Source: Arthrobacter sp. NicSoilB8 (GTDB lineage Bacteria > Actinomycetota > Actinomycetes > Actinomycetales > Micrococcaceae). From it: DNA of 64,000 nt. The position numbers and the translations under genes are program-made. Position 1 is the first letter of the stretch; each line of letters begins with the position of its first letter. The DNA is taken from assembly GCF_019977355.1 (NCBI RefSeq), contig NZ_AP024655.1, forward strand, positions 2,046,001-2,110,000, in the 5' to 3' direction. The notes under the pieces were generated by a model that saw nothing but the letters and a program-made list of their open reading frames with translations, made no database searches and was not told where the DNA came from. Positions 8,622-17,411 of this stretch are shown one piece after another.

Positions 8622-9248
8622 ATGGATATCATCGCCGAGCGACCCGCCCAAGCTGTAGACTCCGCTCGGCCCGTCTGGGACGCTATGCACGGAGTGGTAG
8701 CACAGCGAAGGACGCTCACCGTGGCCGAGCTCTGCGAACCTCTGATCGCCTGGGAGCGTCTGTCAGAGCTTCTTGGCGCCTACGGGATCTCTGTGCCTGC
8801 CGGAAGTCTCACGGTCACCACTCAAGTGGGCCCTCGCCATGGAGATCTTCACCCAGGGAACGTCCTGATCGACAACGGACAGGCAGTGCTCAGTGATTTC
8901 GATAGCGAAGCCTTCGCGGCCGGCGTGCTAGACCCAATCACCATGTTCAACTCGACTCTGGTCCATCCAGCTTCGCCGATCCGTGGTGCAGCATGGCCGG
9001 TCATCTCCGAGATCGAATCGACCTTCGCGACAGGAGACTTCGGGCAAGGCCACCCTTGCGAACTTTGGTTCCGTGGCGTTCACGACTGGATCAGTGAGTG
9101 CCGGACCAGTGAACGCGAGTTATGGGCCTTGGTACTGGCGTACGCCGGTCGGCAAGTTCGCTACCAAGACGTGCTCGACGATCGGGAGATTGTCGACCGC
9201 GTCATCGCAATCGCCAAGCGTGCAGCGGAAGCTCTCGCGAGCTCCTGA
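8622..9248 (+). pseudogene. Phosphotransferase (APH/choline-kinase fold) C-lobe fragment
   Basis: The 208-residue frame carries the catalytic part of an aminoglycoside-phosphotransferase-fold enzyme: HGDLHPGNVLID (catalytic Asp and Asn) followed by the metal-binding LSDFDSE. The whole N-lobe with the ATP-binding lysine is missing, because intact members have about 100 more residues before this motif. The first residues look random and no ribosome-binding site precedes the start. It lies in a patch of decayed fragments next to a broken tRNA and a repeat. I read it as the 3' remnant of a kinase gene; a short active protein is unlikely. Confidence 0.6.
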
Positions 9249-9411
9249 CGAGGGGGACCAGAAGGGGACCAAAACCATGAAACCCGTGCAAGGCACGACC
9301 TGCGATATGGCAGTCTGCCCCCACATCCATGCGGAAGACGAGGCTGAGCAGCATCTTTGGACGCCTGATGGTTAAGTGGGTTTACCCCTGGCAGACCAGA
9401 AAATTGAATAG

Positions 9412-9488
9412 CGGGCTGTAGCGCAGCTTGGTAGCGCACCTGACTGGGGTCAAATGGGGCGCAGGTCCAAATACTGGCAGCTCGACCA
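9412..9488 (+). pseudogene. Degenerate tRNA-Pro copy
   Basis: A 77-nt stretch that aligns along its length with a bacterial tRNA-Pro, including an encoded CCA end. The acceptor stem (CGGGCTG with CAGCTCG, one G-T pair) and D arm are preserved. The anticodon arm is not: after CCTGA-CTGGGG the 3' strand reads TCAAAT and does not close, and the T stem (GCAGG/ACTGG) has two mismatches. It probably cannot fold into a functional tRNA. Adjacent gene remnants suggest a relic left by integration or duplication. Confidence 0.6.
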
Positions 9489-9730
9489 GCAGAATCCCTG
9501 ATGAGAATTTCTGGTCAGGGAATTTCTGTATTCTCTGGATTTACGGAATTGCTTGTCATTTGGCGCGCCGTATCGTGGGAGACGTGGGCGGGAATCGGCG
9601 TTGTACGGACCACCAGCTGATTGGGGCCGTTGCCGGATCGACCTCGTGGCGTGATGCGCCGCTAGTATCGACGTCGTCCGGAGCCATGAGGTCGGTGCGG
9701 GCCCGAGCGGGTTCAATAGTTATGAAATAT

Positions 9731-9886
9731 GGGGTGTTGACAATGTCAACGCTTTTCGCGTCGTACCGGGCGGTACATCGGCCGGACTGGCTCGGATTGC
9801 CGGTGTTTTCGCGGATTCCCAGTGTTTGCCAGGCTTGGAATGCAGTTCGAGTCCCACCTCGGGCACGTGTTTTCCCTGCTCAGGGG
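9731..9886 (+). repeat. Dispersed tRNA-Leu-tail/palindrome repeat, copy A
   Basis: It starts with GGGGT and a perfect palindrome GTTGACA-A-TGTCAAC (9736-9750). A GC-rich spacer, the box CCCAGTGTTTGC, and a piece identical to the 3' end of an actinobacterial tRNA-Leu (TTCGAGTCCCACCTCGGGCAC, split at 9846-9866) follow, then GTGTTTTCCCTGCTCAGGGG. The bases before the T loop (AATGCA) cannot form a T stem, so this is not a working tRNA. Matching copies lie near 24436-24787 and 63361-63548. A GTGTGTACA box follows at 9902. Confidence 0.75.
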
Positions 9887-9921
9887 CTTGTGGGCCGCTG
9901 AGTGTGTACAAATCTCCTTAT

Positions 9922-9947
9922 ATGGGCCCCTGCGGGGGCCCATTTTT
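9922..9947 (+). terminator. Rho-independent terminator downstream of repeat copy A
   Basis: Perfect 9-bp stem ATGGGCCCC (9922-9930) with GGGGCCCAT (9935-9943), a four-base loop, then TTTTT. No gene precedes it on this strand except the repeat and the tRNA relic, so it may end a repeat-derived transcript or be inherited from a former tRNA locus. Confidence 0.75.
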
Positions 9948-10046
9948 GTTGGTGATGGCTCCTTCTCTGGGCTTGGACAGCGGTGTTGCTGTGTACTCCT
10001 TCATGGCCGGGAGCGCCTGAACTGCATGACTTGCAGCGACATCGGA

Positions 10047-10295
10047 TCAAATTCTCGTGATCGTCCCGGTCGGCCGCTGGAACTCCTGGGAAATTCTCGT
10101 CATGCCCTCGATGATGTTCTCGAGCATCTGGTTGGGCCGGGCGGACCGATCGGGCTTGGTGACGACCGGGGCGATGCCGGCCCGGCCAGCCGCCAGGGCT
10201 TCGTTCGGTCCCGGCCGTTCGTTGTTCCTGCCGGTCAGGCCGTGGTCACCATTGATCAGGCCCTCGGGGCCCACCCCCGTAAGCGCCTGAGGCCC
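10047..10295 (-). pseudogene. Serine recombinase (resolvase/invertase) remnant
   Basis: Reading leftwards the frame contains QALTGVGPEGLINGDHGLTG, then NNERPGPNEALAAGRAG and VVTKPDRSARP. This is the middle of a resolvase/invertase catalytic domain (usual forms DHGLTG, RPGLREALAACRAGD, VVTKLDRLARS). The N-terminal segment with the catalytic serine and the C-terminal DNA-binding part are absent, and several conserved positions are changed (L to P in TKPD). It is a dead fragment of a mobile-element recombinase. Confidence 0.6.
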
Positions 10296-10306
10296 AACCG
10301 CAGTTT

Positions 10307-11068
10307 CTAGCAAGGCGTGGATTGTGCATGCCTGCTGGTCGCATTCGTGGACTCGTCGCACGAGGGATGCTGCGCTGATGACCAGCGGCGGTTATCCATG
10401 ATCAGTGGCAGAAGGGCCGCAGGGGAGGGAGCAACGGCGGCGGCCTGCGAGGCTTCCTCGGCCTCCCCGTATCCCCAGAGTGCGAATATTGTGGGGATTC
10501 CGTGTTTAGCTGCTCCCGCGACGTCGTAGCTTCGGTCTCCGACCATTGCGGGACTGGAGACGTCTACGCCTGTGGAATGGAGCCGAAGCAGCAATTCGGC
10601 GATGACGTCTGCCTTGCTCGCTCTTCCCTCGGTATCTGATGCTCCGCATACATTGATGAAGTGGCAATCAATTCCGAACATTCGTGCCAGTCTTATTGCT
10701 TGATCTTCAACCTTGGACGTGGCTACGGCCATCGGAACGCCGGCCGAATGTAGGCGTTCCAGTAGATCGATGATTCCGTCGTATGGGCTGGACTGTTCGG
10801 CGCCGTGCTCGGCGTATGCGTTGCGGTAGTGTTGGAGGGCCTTTTGGGCGGTTTTTTCGTCCAGTTGTGAGACGGTTCTGAAGGACTCGATCATCGGTGG
10901 TCCGACGAATCTGCGCAGTGTGTCCATCGATGGGACCGGTGCGCCTACAGCGGCCAAGGCCTGGGCAGCGCTTGCTGTAACGCCTGGTGCTGAGTCCAAA
11001 AGCGTTCCGTCCATGTCGAACAGGATGCAGCTTATGCCAGTGGACGGGGTTTGGTGCAGGTGTGTCAT
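10307..11068 (-). CDS. HAD-superfamily phosphatase (phosphoglycolate phosphatase-like)
   Basis: A 253-residue HAD hydrolase. Motif I is FDMDGTLLDS near residues 18-27, with the nucleophile and acid/base aspartates. A helical cap follows (about 30-90), motif II is AVATSK, and motif IV is MVGDRSYDV. It resembles Gph/PpaX-type phosphatases that remove phosphate from small metabolites. The last 30 residues (after LLPLIMDN) look unlike the family and abut a recombinase remnant, so the C-terminus may have been replaced by rearrangement. It is divergent from the Lrp regulator, with 78 bp between. The substrate cannot be told from sequence. Confidence 0.85.
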   Translation of the reverse strand: MTHLHQTPSTGISCILFDMDGTLLDSAPGVTASAAQALAAVGAPVPSMDTLRRFVGPPMIESFRTVSQLDEKTAQKALQHYRNAYAEHGAEQSSPYDGIIDLLERLHSAGVPMAVATSKVEDQAIRLARMFGIDCHFINVCGASDTEGRASKADVIAELLLRLHSTGVDVSSPAMVGDRSYDVAGAAKHGIPTIFALWGYGEAEEASQAAAVAPSPAALLPLIMDNRRWSSAQHPSCDESTNATSRHAQSTPC

Positions 11069-11146
11069 TCTTTTCGAGGTCTTTCGGTCTTGAAGTTTGG
11101 TTCCATTCCGGTTGTACCCGGGGGATTATCGCGGTGAAGGGTAGGC

Positions 11147-11614
11147 ATGGATCGAGTGAGTCTTGATCAGATAGATCAGAGGATTCTTGCGGAGCTCACG
11201 AAGAACGCCCGCATGAGCCACGCAGAACTGGCGACCAAAGTCCTCCTGTCGCGGAATGCTGTGCGCCAGCGGATCGAACGGATGGAGCGGCAGGGGTATA
11301 TCCAGGGGTACACGATTGTTGCCGGCCCACCGGGCCAGGGCCCGGTGTCCGCTTTCCTGATGGTTTACCGGAAGGACCGGGTGCGGGGGGCTGACGTCAT
11401 CTCCGTTTTACGGTCTATTCCCGAAGTGGTTCTGTGCGACGTCGTGAGCGGTGACTATGACCTCCTGGTGAGGGTCGAGGCCCGGTCGCTGGAGAGGGTT
11501 CAGGAGATCTGGGAGCAGATCGCGGCCATTCCCGGAGTCACGGACACGGTCACGGCCATGACGCTGTCCAGTTACATCAGGCGGGGCGCCAGTGGTGCCC
11601 GGGCCACGGAGTGA
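11147..11614 (+). CDS. Lrp/AsnC-family transcriptional regulator
   Basis: A 155-residue feast/famine regulator. It has an N-terminal winged helix-turn-helix (LDQIDQRILAELTKNARMS through LSRNAVRQRIERMERQGYI, about 5-50) followed by an alpha-beta RAM ligand-binding domain (about 70-145) of the type that senses amino acids. It is convergent with the aspartase gene (5 bp between stops) and divergent from the HAD gene. Its neighbours are all amino-acid catabolic genes, so it probably responds to an amino acid of that pathway (inference). No specific operator could be identified. Confidence 0.92.
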   Translation: MDRVSLDQIDQRILAELTKNARMSHAELATKVLLSRNAVRQRIERMERQGYIQGYTIVAGPPGQGPVSAFLMVYRKDRVRGADVISVLRSIPEVVLCDVVSGDYDLLVRVEARSLERVQEIWEQIAAIPGVTDTVTAMTLSSYIRRGASGARATE

Positions 11615-11619
11615 AGTGA

Positions 11620-13029
11620 TCAGACCCCGCATGTGTCCGTACTCCTGACTGGCAGCACGGCGGATTCAAGCAGCGACTGGGCAGCCTCCCGGCCCAAGAG
11701 CTTCCTTCTGGTGACGACGTTCAGAATGGTTGACCCGTCCTGAAGGGCTTCCTTTGCCACCGCTGCTGCTGCGGCATACCCGATGGCCGGTATTAGGGCC
11801 GTTGCGAGACCCACCGAGACTGACGTCTGGCGGGCGAGGTGTCCGGTGTTCGCTTCGATACCCTCCACGCAGTATCGACGAAGGGCGTGCGATCCGTTTT
11901 CGACCCATGAAATGCTTTGAAGAAGGAAATGGGCAATTACAGGTTCGAAGGCATTGAGTTGGAGTTGCCCATTGTCTGCAGCCATCGTGACTGTTGTGTC
12001 AGCTCCGGCGACTGCGAAGGCGATCTGATTCATGGCCTCCGGGATTACAGGGTTGACCTTTCCCGGCATGATTGATGACCCGGCCTGGCGCGGGGGCAGG
12101 ATAATGTCGCCGAAGCCATTCTGTGGACCGCTCGACAGCAGCCGTAGGTCGCTGCTGATTTTGGACAGCTTTATGGCTGTGCGCTTCAGCATGCCCGACA
12201 AGTGCATGAAAACACCGACGTCGGACGTCGCTTCGATGAGGTCGGCGGCGGGAACGACCGGGACGCCGGAGACCTCGGAGAGCGCCAGAAGCACGCGTTG
12301 CTGATACCCCGGCTCGGCGGTGATACCGGTCCCGATGGCGGTGGCGCCCAGGCTGCACTCGAGCAGCAGCGCTGTGGATTCCATCAGCCTGGAGCGGTCT
12401 TCTTCCAGCGTCGCGGCGAAGGCATTGAACTCCTGCCCAAGGGTCATCGGGACGGCGTCCTGAAGCTGTGTCCTGCCCATCTTCACCACGTCGGCGAATT
12501 CAGCACCTTTGCTGCGGGCGGATTCGGCGAGCTTGCCCAACTCGCGGTGGAGCTCTGCGGTGGCGAAAATCAGTGCCAGTTTGATCGCCGTCGGATAGGT
12601 GTCATTGGTAGATTGGCACCGGTTAACGTGATCAATGGGGTGCAGGTGCTGGTAGTCACCGCGGCGGTGGCCCAGTTTTTCCAGCGCAAGATTCGCGATC
12701 ACCTCGTTGGCATTCATGTTCGTGCTCGTTCCGGCACCGCCCTGAATGACGTCCACACAGAACTGTTCGTGGTGATGTCCGTCCTGGATTTCCTGGCACG
12801 CTTCGCGGATCGCTGTCGCCTCCCGCGGGTCAAGGATGCCCAGTTCGCAGTTGGCCTGCGCCGCAGCGTTCTTGATCATCGCCAGCGCACGCACCAGGTG
12901 CGGGTGGCGGGAGATGGGAATCCCGCTGATGGTGAAGTTTTCCAGAGCCCGGGCGGTGTGCGCTCCCCAGTAGGCTGTGGCCGGTACAGGAACGCTCCCG
13001 AGCGAATCCGTCTCGATGCGGCTGGTCAT
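11620..13029 (-). CDS. aspA: Aspartate ammonia-lyase
   Basis: Deaminates L-aspartate to fumarate and ammonia. The 469-residue protein has the aspartase/fumarase superfamily landmarks: GGAGTSTNMNANEV near 98-110, STNDTYPT near 140-147 and the catalytic serine loop GSSIMPGKVNP at 317-327. Length is normal for AspA. A GAGGA ribosome-binding site precedes the ATG at 13029. The gene is last in a same-strand series after homoserine dehydrogenase and aldehyde dehydrogenase genes, separated from the latter by 103 bp. That order gives a route homoserine, aspartate semialdehyde, aspartate, fumarate (inference). Class II fumarase is the main alternative, but the sequence looks closer to aspartase. Confidence 0.88.
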   Translation of the reverse strand: MTSRIETDSLGSVPVPATAYWGAHTARALENFTISGIPISRHPHLVRALAMIKNAAAQANCELGILDPREATAIREACQEIQDGHHHEQFCVDVIQGGAGTSTNMNANEVIANLALEKLGHRRGDYQHLHPIDHVNRCQSTNDTYPTAIKLALIFATAELHRELGKLAESARSKGAEFADVVKMGRTQLQDAVPMTLGQEFNAFAATLEEDRSRLMESTALLLECSLGATAIGTGITAEPGYQQRVLLALSEVSGVPVVPAADLIEATSDVGVFMHLSGMLKRTAIKLSKISSDLRLLSSGPQNGFGDIILPPRQAGSSIMPGKVNPVIPEAMNQIAFAVAGADTTVTMAADNGQLQLNAFEPVIAHFLLQSISWVENGSHALRRYCVEGIEANTGHLARQTSVSVGLATALIPAIGYAAAAAVAKEALQDGSTILNVVTRRKLLGREAAQSLLESAVLPVRSTDTCGV

Positions 13030-13132
13030 GGTTTTCCATCCTCTATGTGGAAGTGTGGGTGGTGGCGTTGTTGAGTGCCGCTTGCTCGGAGGAACCGGAG
13101 GGCGCAGGGCCCGGTCGCGCCCTCCAGCTCGA

Positions 13133-14545
13133 TCAGTTCTTGATGCAAATGACCTTTGGCTGCGTCATCTCCTCATACGCGAAATGGACGCCCTCCCGGC
13201 CCATGCTCCCGTACTTGGCCCCACCGAACGGCATGCCGTCGAACCGGTAGTCAGAGGAATCGTTAATCATGACGCCGCCTGCTTCGAGCTTGCGGGCCGC
13301 ATCCATGGCCCTGGCCAGGGAGTCGGTGAATATGCCCGCATGGAGACTGAACTCGATGGCGTTGGCGACGTCGATGGCCTCTTCGAAAGTGGTGAATTTA
13401 TGAAGCATCACCACCGGCCCGAAAACCTCCTCCTTCCACAGCCTGCTGTCCGCCGGGACGGCTTCCAGGACGGTCGGCTGAAGCACATTGCCGTCCTTGA
13501 CATTGCCTGAGAGCAGGACAGCGCCGGCACCGAGGGCCCCGTCCAGCTTCGTCTGGAGCTCCTGCATGGCGGCGGGGCTGATCATGGGCCCGACATCCGT
13601 CCGTTCATCCGATGGATCTCCGGCAACCAACCGCGCCGTTTCCTCCAGGAAGCGCTGGCGGAACGCGCTGTATACCGGGGCGGCTACGAGGATCCGCTGC
13701 ACTCCCACGCAGTTCTGTCCGGCGGCCCAAAACGCTCCGGAGACGCAGGATTCCACCGCGTTCTCGATGTCGGCATCGTCCAGGACGATCACGGGTGCGT
13801 TTCCACCGAGATCCATCGAAAGCTTCTTCAGACCTGCGGTGCGGGCGATACTCTCACCCGTGGAGAACCCCCCGGTGAAGGACACCATTCTTACGTCCCG
13901 GGACCTGATGATTGACTCGGCCACTTCCCGGTCGCCGTGAACAATCGTGAGGGTCTCCGGCGGGAGACCGGAGCTGACGAGGGCGTCCGTGAGCAGCTGG
14001 GCTGACAGCGGAGTCAGGGCCGAGGGTTTGAGGATCACGGCGTTTCCTCCGGCGATGGCCGGGCCGATCTTGTGAGCCACCAGGTTGAGGGGGTCGTTGA
14101 ACGGAGTGATCGCGGCAATGATGCCCAAGGGTTCGCGGGAGTACCACCCGGTCCGGTCCTCTGAGCCCTCGTACGAGTCAAAGGGGATGACTTCGCCTGC
14201 GTTTCGGCGCGCTTCGGCAGCGGAGAGGCGGAGCGTGTTGACCGCCCGCAGTACTTCCTTCCGGGCCTGGCGGATCGTTTTCCCGGCCTCAGACACAATG
14301 GTTTGCGCGAACTCCTCGTGGCGCTGCTCGATCTCTGTTGCGGCGCCGTCGAGTATCTTCCCGCGGGCATTGCGGGACAGCGCCCGTGCTTTCCGGGCGC
14401 CGATGCGGGCTGTTTCAATCACGGCTTCGCCGGCGGTGGCTTCGGTCAGCGAAACCGCGCCGACCACCCTGCCGTCGTAGGGGCTCCTGACGTCTCGGAA
14501 CTGCGGCAGCACGGTTTCCGTCGAATACAGTGTGGACTCAAGCAT
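13133..14545 (-). CDS. NAD(P)-dependent aldehyde dehydrogenase, possible aspartate-semialdehyde oxidase
   Basis: A 470-residue ALDH-superfamily enzyme. It has the Rossmann region ([17 protein letters not shown], near 147-163), SFTGG near 222-226, and catalytic Cys279 in [11 protein letters not shown]. The usual general-base glutamate of the LELGG box is aspartate here (MDLGGN, D245). The TPFNDPLN segment places it with the GapN/phosphonoacetaldehyde dehydrogenase-like branch acting on small charged aldehydes. Its start overlaps the end of the homoserine dehydrogenase gene by 8 bp, so the two are coupled. Aspartate 4-semialdehyde is the natural substrate by context (inference). Confidence 0.85.
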   Translation of the reverse strand: MLESTLYSTETVLPQFRDVRSPYDGRVVGAVSLTEATAGEAVIETARIGARKARALSRNARGKILDGAATEIEQRHEEFAQTIVSEAGKTIRQARKEVLRAVNTLRLSAAEARRNAGEVIPFDSYEGSEDRTGWYSREPLGIIAAITPFNDPLNLVAHKIGPAIAGGNAVILKPSALTPLSAQLLTDALVSSGLPPETLTIVHGDREVAESIIRSRDVRMVSFTGGFSTGESIARTAGLKKLSMDLGGNAPVIVLDDADIENAVESCVSGAFWAAGQNCVGVQRILVAAPVYSAFRQRFLEETARLVAGDPSDERTDVGPMISPAAMQELQTKLDGALGAGAVLLSGNVKDGNVLQPTVLEAVPADSRLWKEEVFGPVVMLHKFTTFEEAIDVANAIEFSLHAGIFTDSLARAMDAARKLEAGGVMINDSSDYRFDGMPFGGAKYGSMGREGVHFAYEEMTQPKVICIKN

Positions 14546-15590
14546 TTGCAGCTGCTCCCGTCCGGACGGCGTGCATGGCGATGATGTCGGAGAGCAGGGC
14601 GTATGCGGTTTCCACGCGGCCGGCTCCCGGTCCTGAGACAGTTACTGCCCCCAGAAGGTCGGTGTCGAAGGACACGGCATTGGTTGCGCCTGAAATGCCG
14701 GCCAGCCCGTGGTCGAGGGGGAGTGCTACGGGGGATACGCCTGCTGTCACTGACCCGTCCAGGTTCCGCCTTGCAGAACCGACGAGCTTCCATCGGCGGC
14801 CCTCGCGGGCTGCCTTCCGGATATTCTCCGGCGTCACAGCTGAAATCCCCTGCCGCTGAACGTCCTGGAGTTCCATGCCTGCGTCAAGCAGTTCGTTGGC
14901 GAGGATGAGGACCTTGAGCTGAACGTCGTAGCCCTCAATGTCTGCTGAGGGGTTTGCCTCGGCATAGCCGAGTTCCTGCGCCTCGCTGATGGCCGCTTCA
15001 AAGTCCAGTCCGGCTTCCATCCGCCCGAGCACATAGTTGCTGGTGCCGTTGAGAATGCCTTCGAAACCCTTCAACTTCAGCCCCGCGAACATCTTCTTGG
15101 CCAGGCGAATGACGGGAGTGCCGCTCATAACGGCACCCTCGAACTCGAAGTGCACGCCGTTCTGTTCGGCCAGGGAGGTCAGCTCAGCGCCACGGAGGGC
15201 AACGGGGCCTTTGTTCGTGGTGCAGACGCTCTTGCCGGATTCGAGCGCCCATCGCACGTGCGAGACTGCCGGCTCGCCGTCGTCGGGATTCGTGAACGTG
15301 GCCTCGCAGATGATGTCAGCGGTGCAGTTGCGGATAACGGATTCGTTATTGGTGTCCGCGGATCCGCCGTATTCGGCGAAGGTTTCGCCGCCACCACCCA
15401 GATTGAGGGGGATGGAAAGGTCGATGCCCTCAGCCTGGACCAGGGAGCCGAGGCGCAGGTCGGTGATGGCCACGACCCGCAGGCCGAAGCCCAGCTCGGT
15501 ATGAAGTGTCTCGCCGCGTGTTGCGATCAGTTCGGCCAGTGTCCGGTTGACGCCGCCGAAGCCGATCAGCGCAATGTCGTAGGTGGTCAT
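14538..15590 (-). CDS. Homoserine dehydrogenase, short form without ACT domain (probably catabolic)
   Basis: Interconverts L-homoserine and aspartate 4-semialdehyde. Features in the 350-residue protein are an N-terminal Rossmann motif ([10 protein letters not shown]), the conserved lysine in [10 protein letters not shown], and the signature [19 protein letters not shown]. The biosynthetic actinobacterial enzyme normally carries a C-terminal ACT feedback domain, which this one lacks. An AAGGAGCACC ribosome-binding site lies directly before the ATG. It is the first gene of a unit continuing into the aldehyde dehydrogenase and aspartase and is divergent from an amino-acid permease. That context argues for homoserine oxidation rather than synthesis. 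Confidence 0.88.
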   Translation of the reverse strand: MTTYDIALIGFGGVNRTLAELIATRGETLHTELGFGLRVVAITDLRLGSLVQAEGIDLSIPLNLGGGGETFAEYGGSADTNNESVIRNCTADIICEATFTNPDDGEPAVSHVRWALESGKSVCTTNKGPVALRGAELTSLAEQNGVHFEFEGAVMSGTPVIRLAKKMFAGLKLKGFEGILNGTSNYVLGRMEAGLDFEAAISEAQELGYAEANPSADIEGYDVQLKVLILANELLDAGMELQDVQRQGISAVTPENIRKAAREGRRWKLVGSARRNLDGSVTAGVSPVALPLDHGLAGISGATNAVSFDTDLLGAVTVSGPGAGRVETAYALLSDIIAMHAVRTGAAANA

Positions 15591-15890
15591 GGTGCTCCTT
15601 CAATCAGTTACATCGGTCTTCCAATGCTCACCGCATTCCATGTCCGTCAGGGCATGTGATTGTGACCGAAAAACAGGGCGAAGTGACCATGTGCCTGCCG
15701 ATTCGACATCGACGCCCCGATGTAACCCAGTGCAACATAGGCATGGTGAAATGTTTTTAATGACCAGAAGCTAGTTTTCGTGTTACTTTCATCACTACCG
15801 CCATTGCACAGTTCGAGGCGGCCCGTCCTGCCCACCGGGACGATATGCGCACCTTTCGCATCAGACCTGTCCACTCACCTGGGAGAAACC
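15591..15890. promoter_or_regulatory. Divergent intergenic region between homoserine dehydrogenase and permease genes
   Basis: 300 bp expected to hold the two divergent promoters and the IclR/Lrp control sites. It is noticeably less GC-rich than its surroundings around 15740-15800. I see no convincing palindrome or unambiguous -35/-10 pair, so no operator is named. Confidence 0.35.
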
Positions 15891-17330
15891 ATGGAACCGT
15901 CAACACCTGTCCAGCTGGAACCACAGCCCATAATTCCCCCGTCGACCGATTCCGGGCTCCGGCGGTCTATGGGGGCACGGCATCTGGTCATGATCGCCAT
16001 GGGTGGGGTGATCGGTTCCGGGCTGTTCCTTAGCTCGGGCTACACCATTTCCCAAGCCGGGCCACTCGGGGCCGTCGTCGCTTATCTCATCGGTGCCTTC
16101 GTTGTGTACCTGGTAATGGCCTGCCTCGGCGAACTTGCCATCGCGTATCCGGTCTCAGGCGCCTTCCACATCTACGCTGCGAGGTCGATCGGGCCGGCCA
16201 CCGGCTTCGTCACGGCCTGGCTCTACTGGCTCTGTTGGGCAGTGGCCATCGGATCGGAGTTCACTGCCTCAGGCCTCCTGATGCAGCGCTGGTTCCCCGG
16301 GGTCGAGGTCTGGGTCTGGTGCGTCATCTTCGCCTCGGTCCTCTTCGGCTTCAACGCCATTTCCTCGAAGTTCTTCGGCGAGTCTGAATTCTGGTTTGCC
16401 ATCGTCAAGGTCGGCGCCATCGTGGTCCTCATCGTTCTCGGCGGCGCGGCGCTCTTCGGAGTTCACCCGCTTAGCGAGGGGGCCAACCACCCGTTCATGC
16501 TGGAGAACTTCAACACATCCGGCGGCCTCTTCCCGAACGGCTTCGCCGGCGTCCTCGTCACTGCTCTGGCCGTCTTCTACGCCTTCTCAGGCTCTGAACT
16601 CATCGGCGTGGCGGCAGGCGAAACAGCTGACCCTGCCACCAGCATCCCGAAAGCGATGCGCAGCACAGTCATCCGCCTGCTGATCTTCTTCGTCGGGGCG
16701 ATCGCCGTCATCGCCGCTACCATCCCGTTCGAGCAGGTCGGACTGGATGAAAGCCCGTTCGTGACGGTCTTCTCATCCATAGGCATTCCTTTTGCCGCCG
16801 ACATCATGAACTTCGTCATCATCACCGCCCTCCTCTCCGCCGGAAACAGCGGTCTCTTCTCCTGCGCACGGATGCTTTACTCCCTTGCCGACGAGGGGCA
16901 CGCGCCGCGGGCGCTAAAGAAACTGACCCGACGCGGGATCCCCATGATCGCGTTGTCAGTAAGCATGCTCGGAGGCCTGGCATCTCTCATCAGCAGCGTC
17001 GTCGCACCTGAAACGGTCTACCTGGCGCTCGTTTCGGTGGCAGGATTCGCCGTCGTCGGGGTCTGGATGTCTATCACCGCCTCGCACTTTTTCCACAGGA
17101 GGTCCTTCGTCAGGAAGGGCGGCGATGTTGCTGCCCTTCCGTACAAAGCGCCGCTGTTCCCGCTGGTGCCGATCCTGGCCTTCTCGCTCTGCCTTATTTC
17201 GCTCATCGGCATCGCCTACGACCCGAACCAGGTCGCAGCCCTCTATTTTGGAGTCTCTTTTGTTGGCGCCTGCTATGCCTACTTCTATTTCAAGTACGGA
17301 CGCAAGGCGCGCGAAAGCCAGTTGTCCTAA
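15891..17330 (+). CDS. APC-family amino-acid permease (MmuP/AAT-like)
   Basis: A 479-residue secondary transporter with about 12 membrane segments. The first helix has the APC signature GGVIGSGLFLSSGYT. Segments such as LGELAIAYPVSGAF and ISSKFFGESEFWFAIVK closely resemble the S-methylmethionine permease MmuP/YkfD of E. coli. The ATG at 15891 was chosen because GGGAG lies 5 bases upstream; a longer frame from 15780 lacks a ribosome-binding site. It probably imports the amino acid degraded by the divergent dehydrogenase genes, with homoserine or S-methylmethionine as candidates (inference). Confidence 0.9.
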   Translation: MEPSTPVQLEPQPIIPPSTDSGLRRSMGARHLVMIAMGGVIGSGLFLSSGYTISQAGPLGAVVAYLIGAFVVYLVMACLGELAIAYPVSGAFHIYAARSIGPATGFVTAWLYWLCWAVAIGSEFTASGLLMQRWFPGVEVWVWCVIFASVLFGFNAISSKFFGESEFWFAIVKVGAIVVLIVLGGAALFGVHPLSEGANHPFMLENFNTSGGLFPNGFAGVLVTALAVFYAFSGSELIGVAAGETADPATSIPKAMRSTVIRLLIFFVGAIAVIAATIPFEQVGLDESPFVTVFSSIGIPFAADIMNFVIITALLSAGNSGLFSCARMLYSLADEGHAPRALKKLTRRGIPMIALSVSMLGGLASLISSVVAPETVYLALVSVAGFAVVGVWMSITASHFFHRRSFVRKGGDVAALPYKAPLFPLVPILAFSLCLISLIGIAYDPNQVAALYFGVSFVGACYAYFYFKYGRKARESQLS

Positions 17331-17357
17331 GGCCGTCATCAACTACCGCCTACTCAG

Positions 17358-17392
17358 CTTCACGGCCGGGACTTTCGTTCCCGGCCGTGAAG
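17358..17392 (+). terminator. Strong hairpin between permease and racemase genes
   Basis: A 14-bp perfect stem (CTTCACGGCCGGGA, 17358-17371, with its complement 17379-17392) and a 7-base loop. No T-run follows. It lies 27 bp after the permease stop and 19 bp before the racemase start, so it may attenuate read-through or stabilise the permease message. Confidence 0.6.
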
Positions 17393-17411
17393 CAGTCCAA
17401 CGGATATAGCC

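Noticed and set aside
9842..9870. Functional tRNA-Leu genes at the repeat copies (also near 24536 and 63473)
   Set aside because: Only the T loop and 3' acceptor strand are present; there is no T-stem partner, anticodon arm or 5' half.
10317..10529. Small rightward frame opposite the HAD phosphatase
   Set aside because: It is antisense to a clear HAD gene and has no ribosome-binding site or family resemblance.
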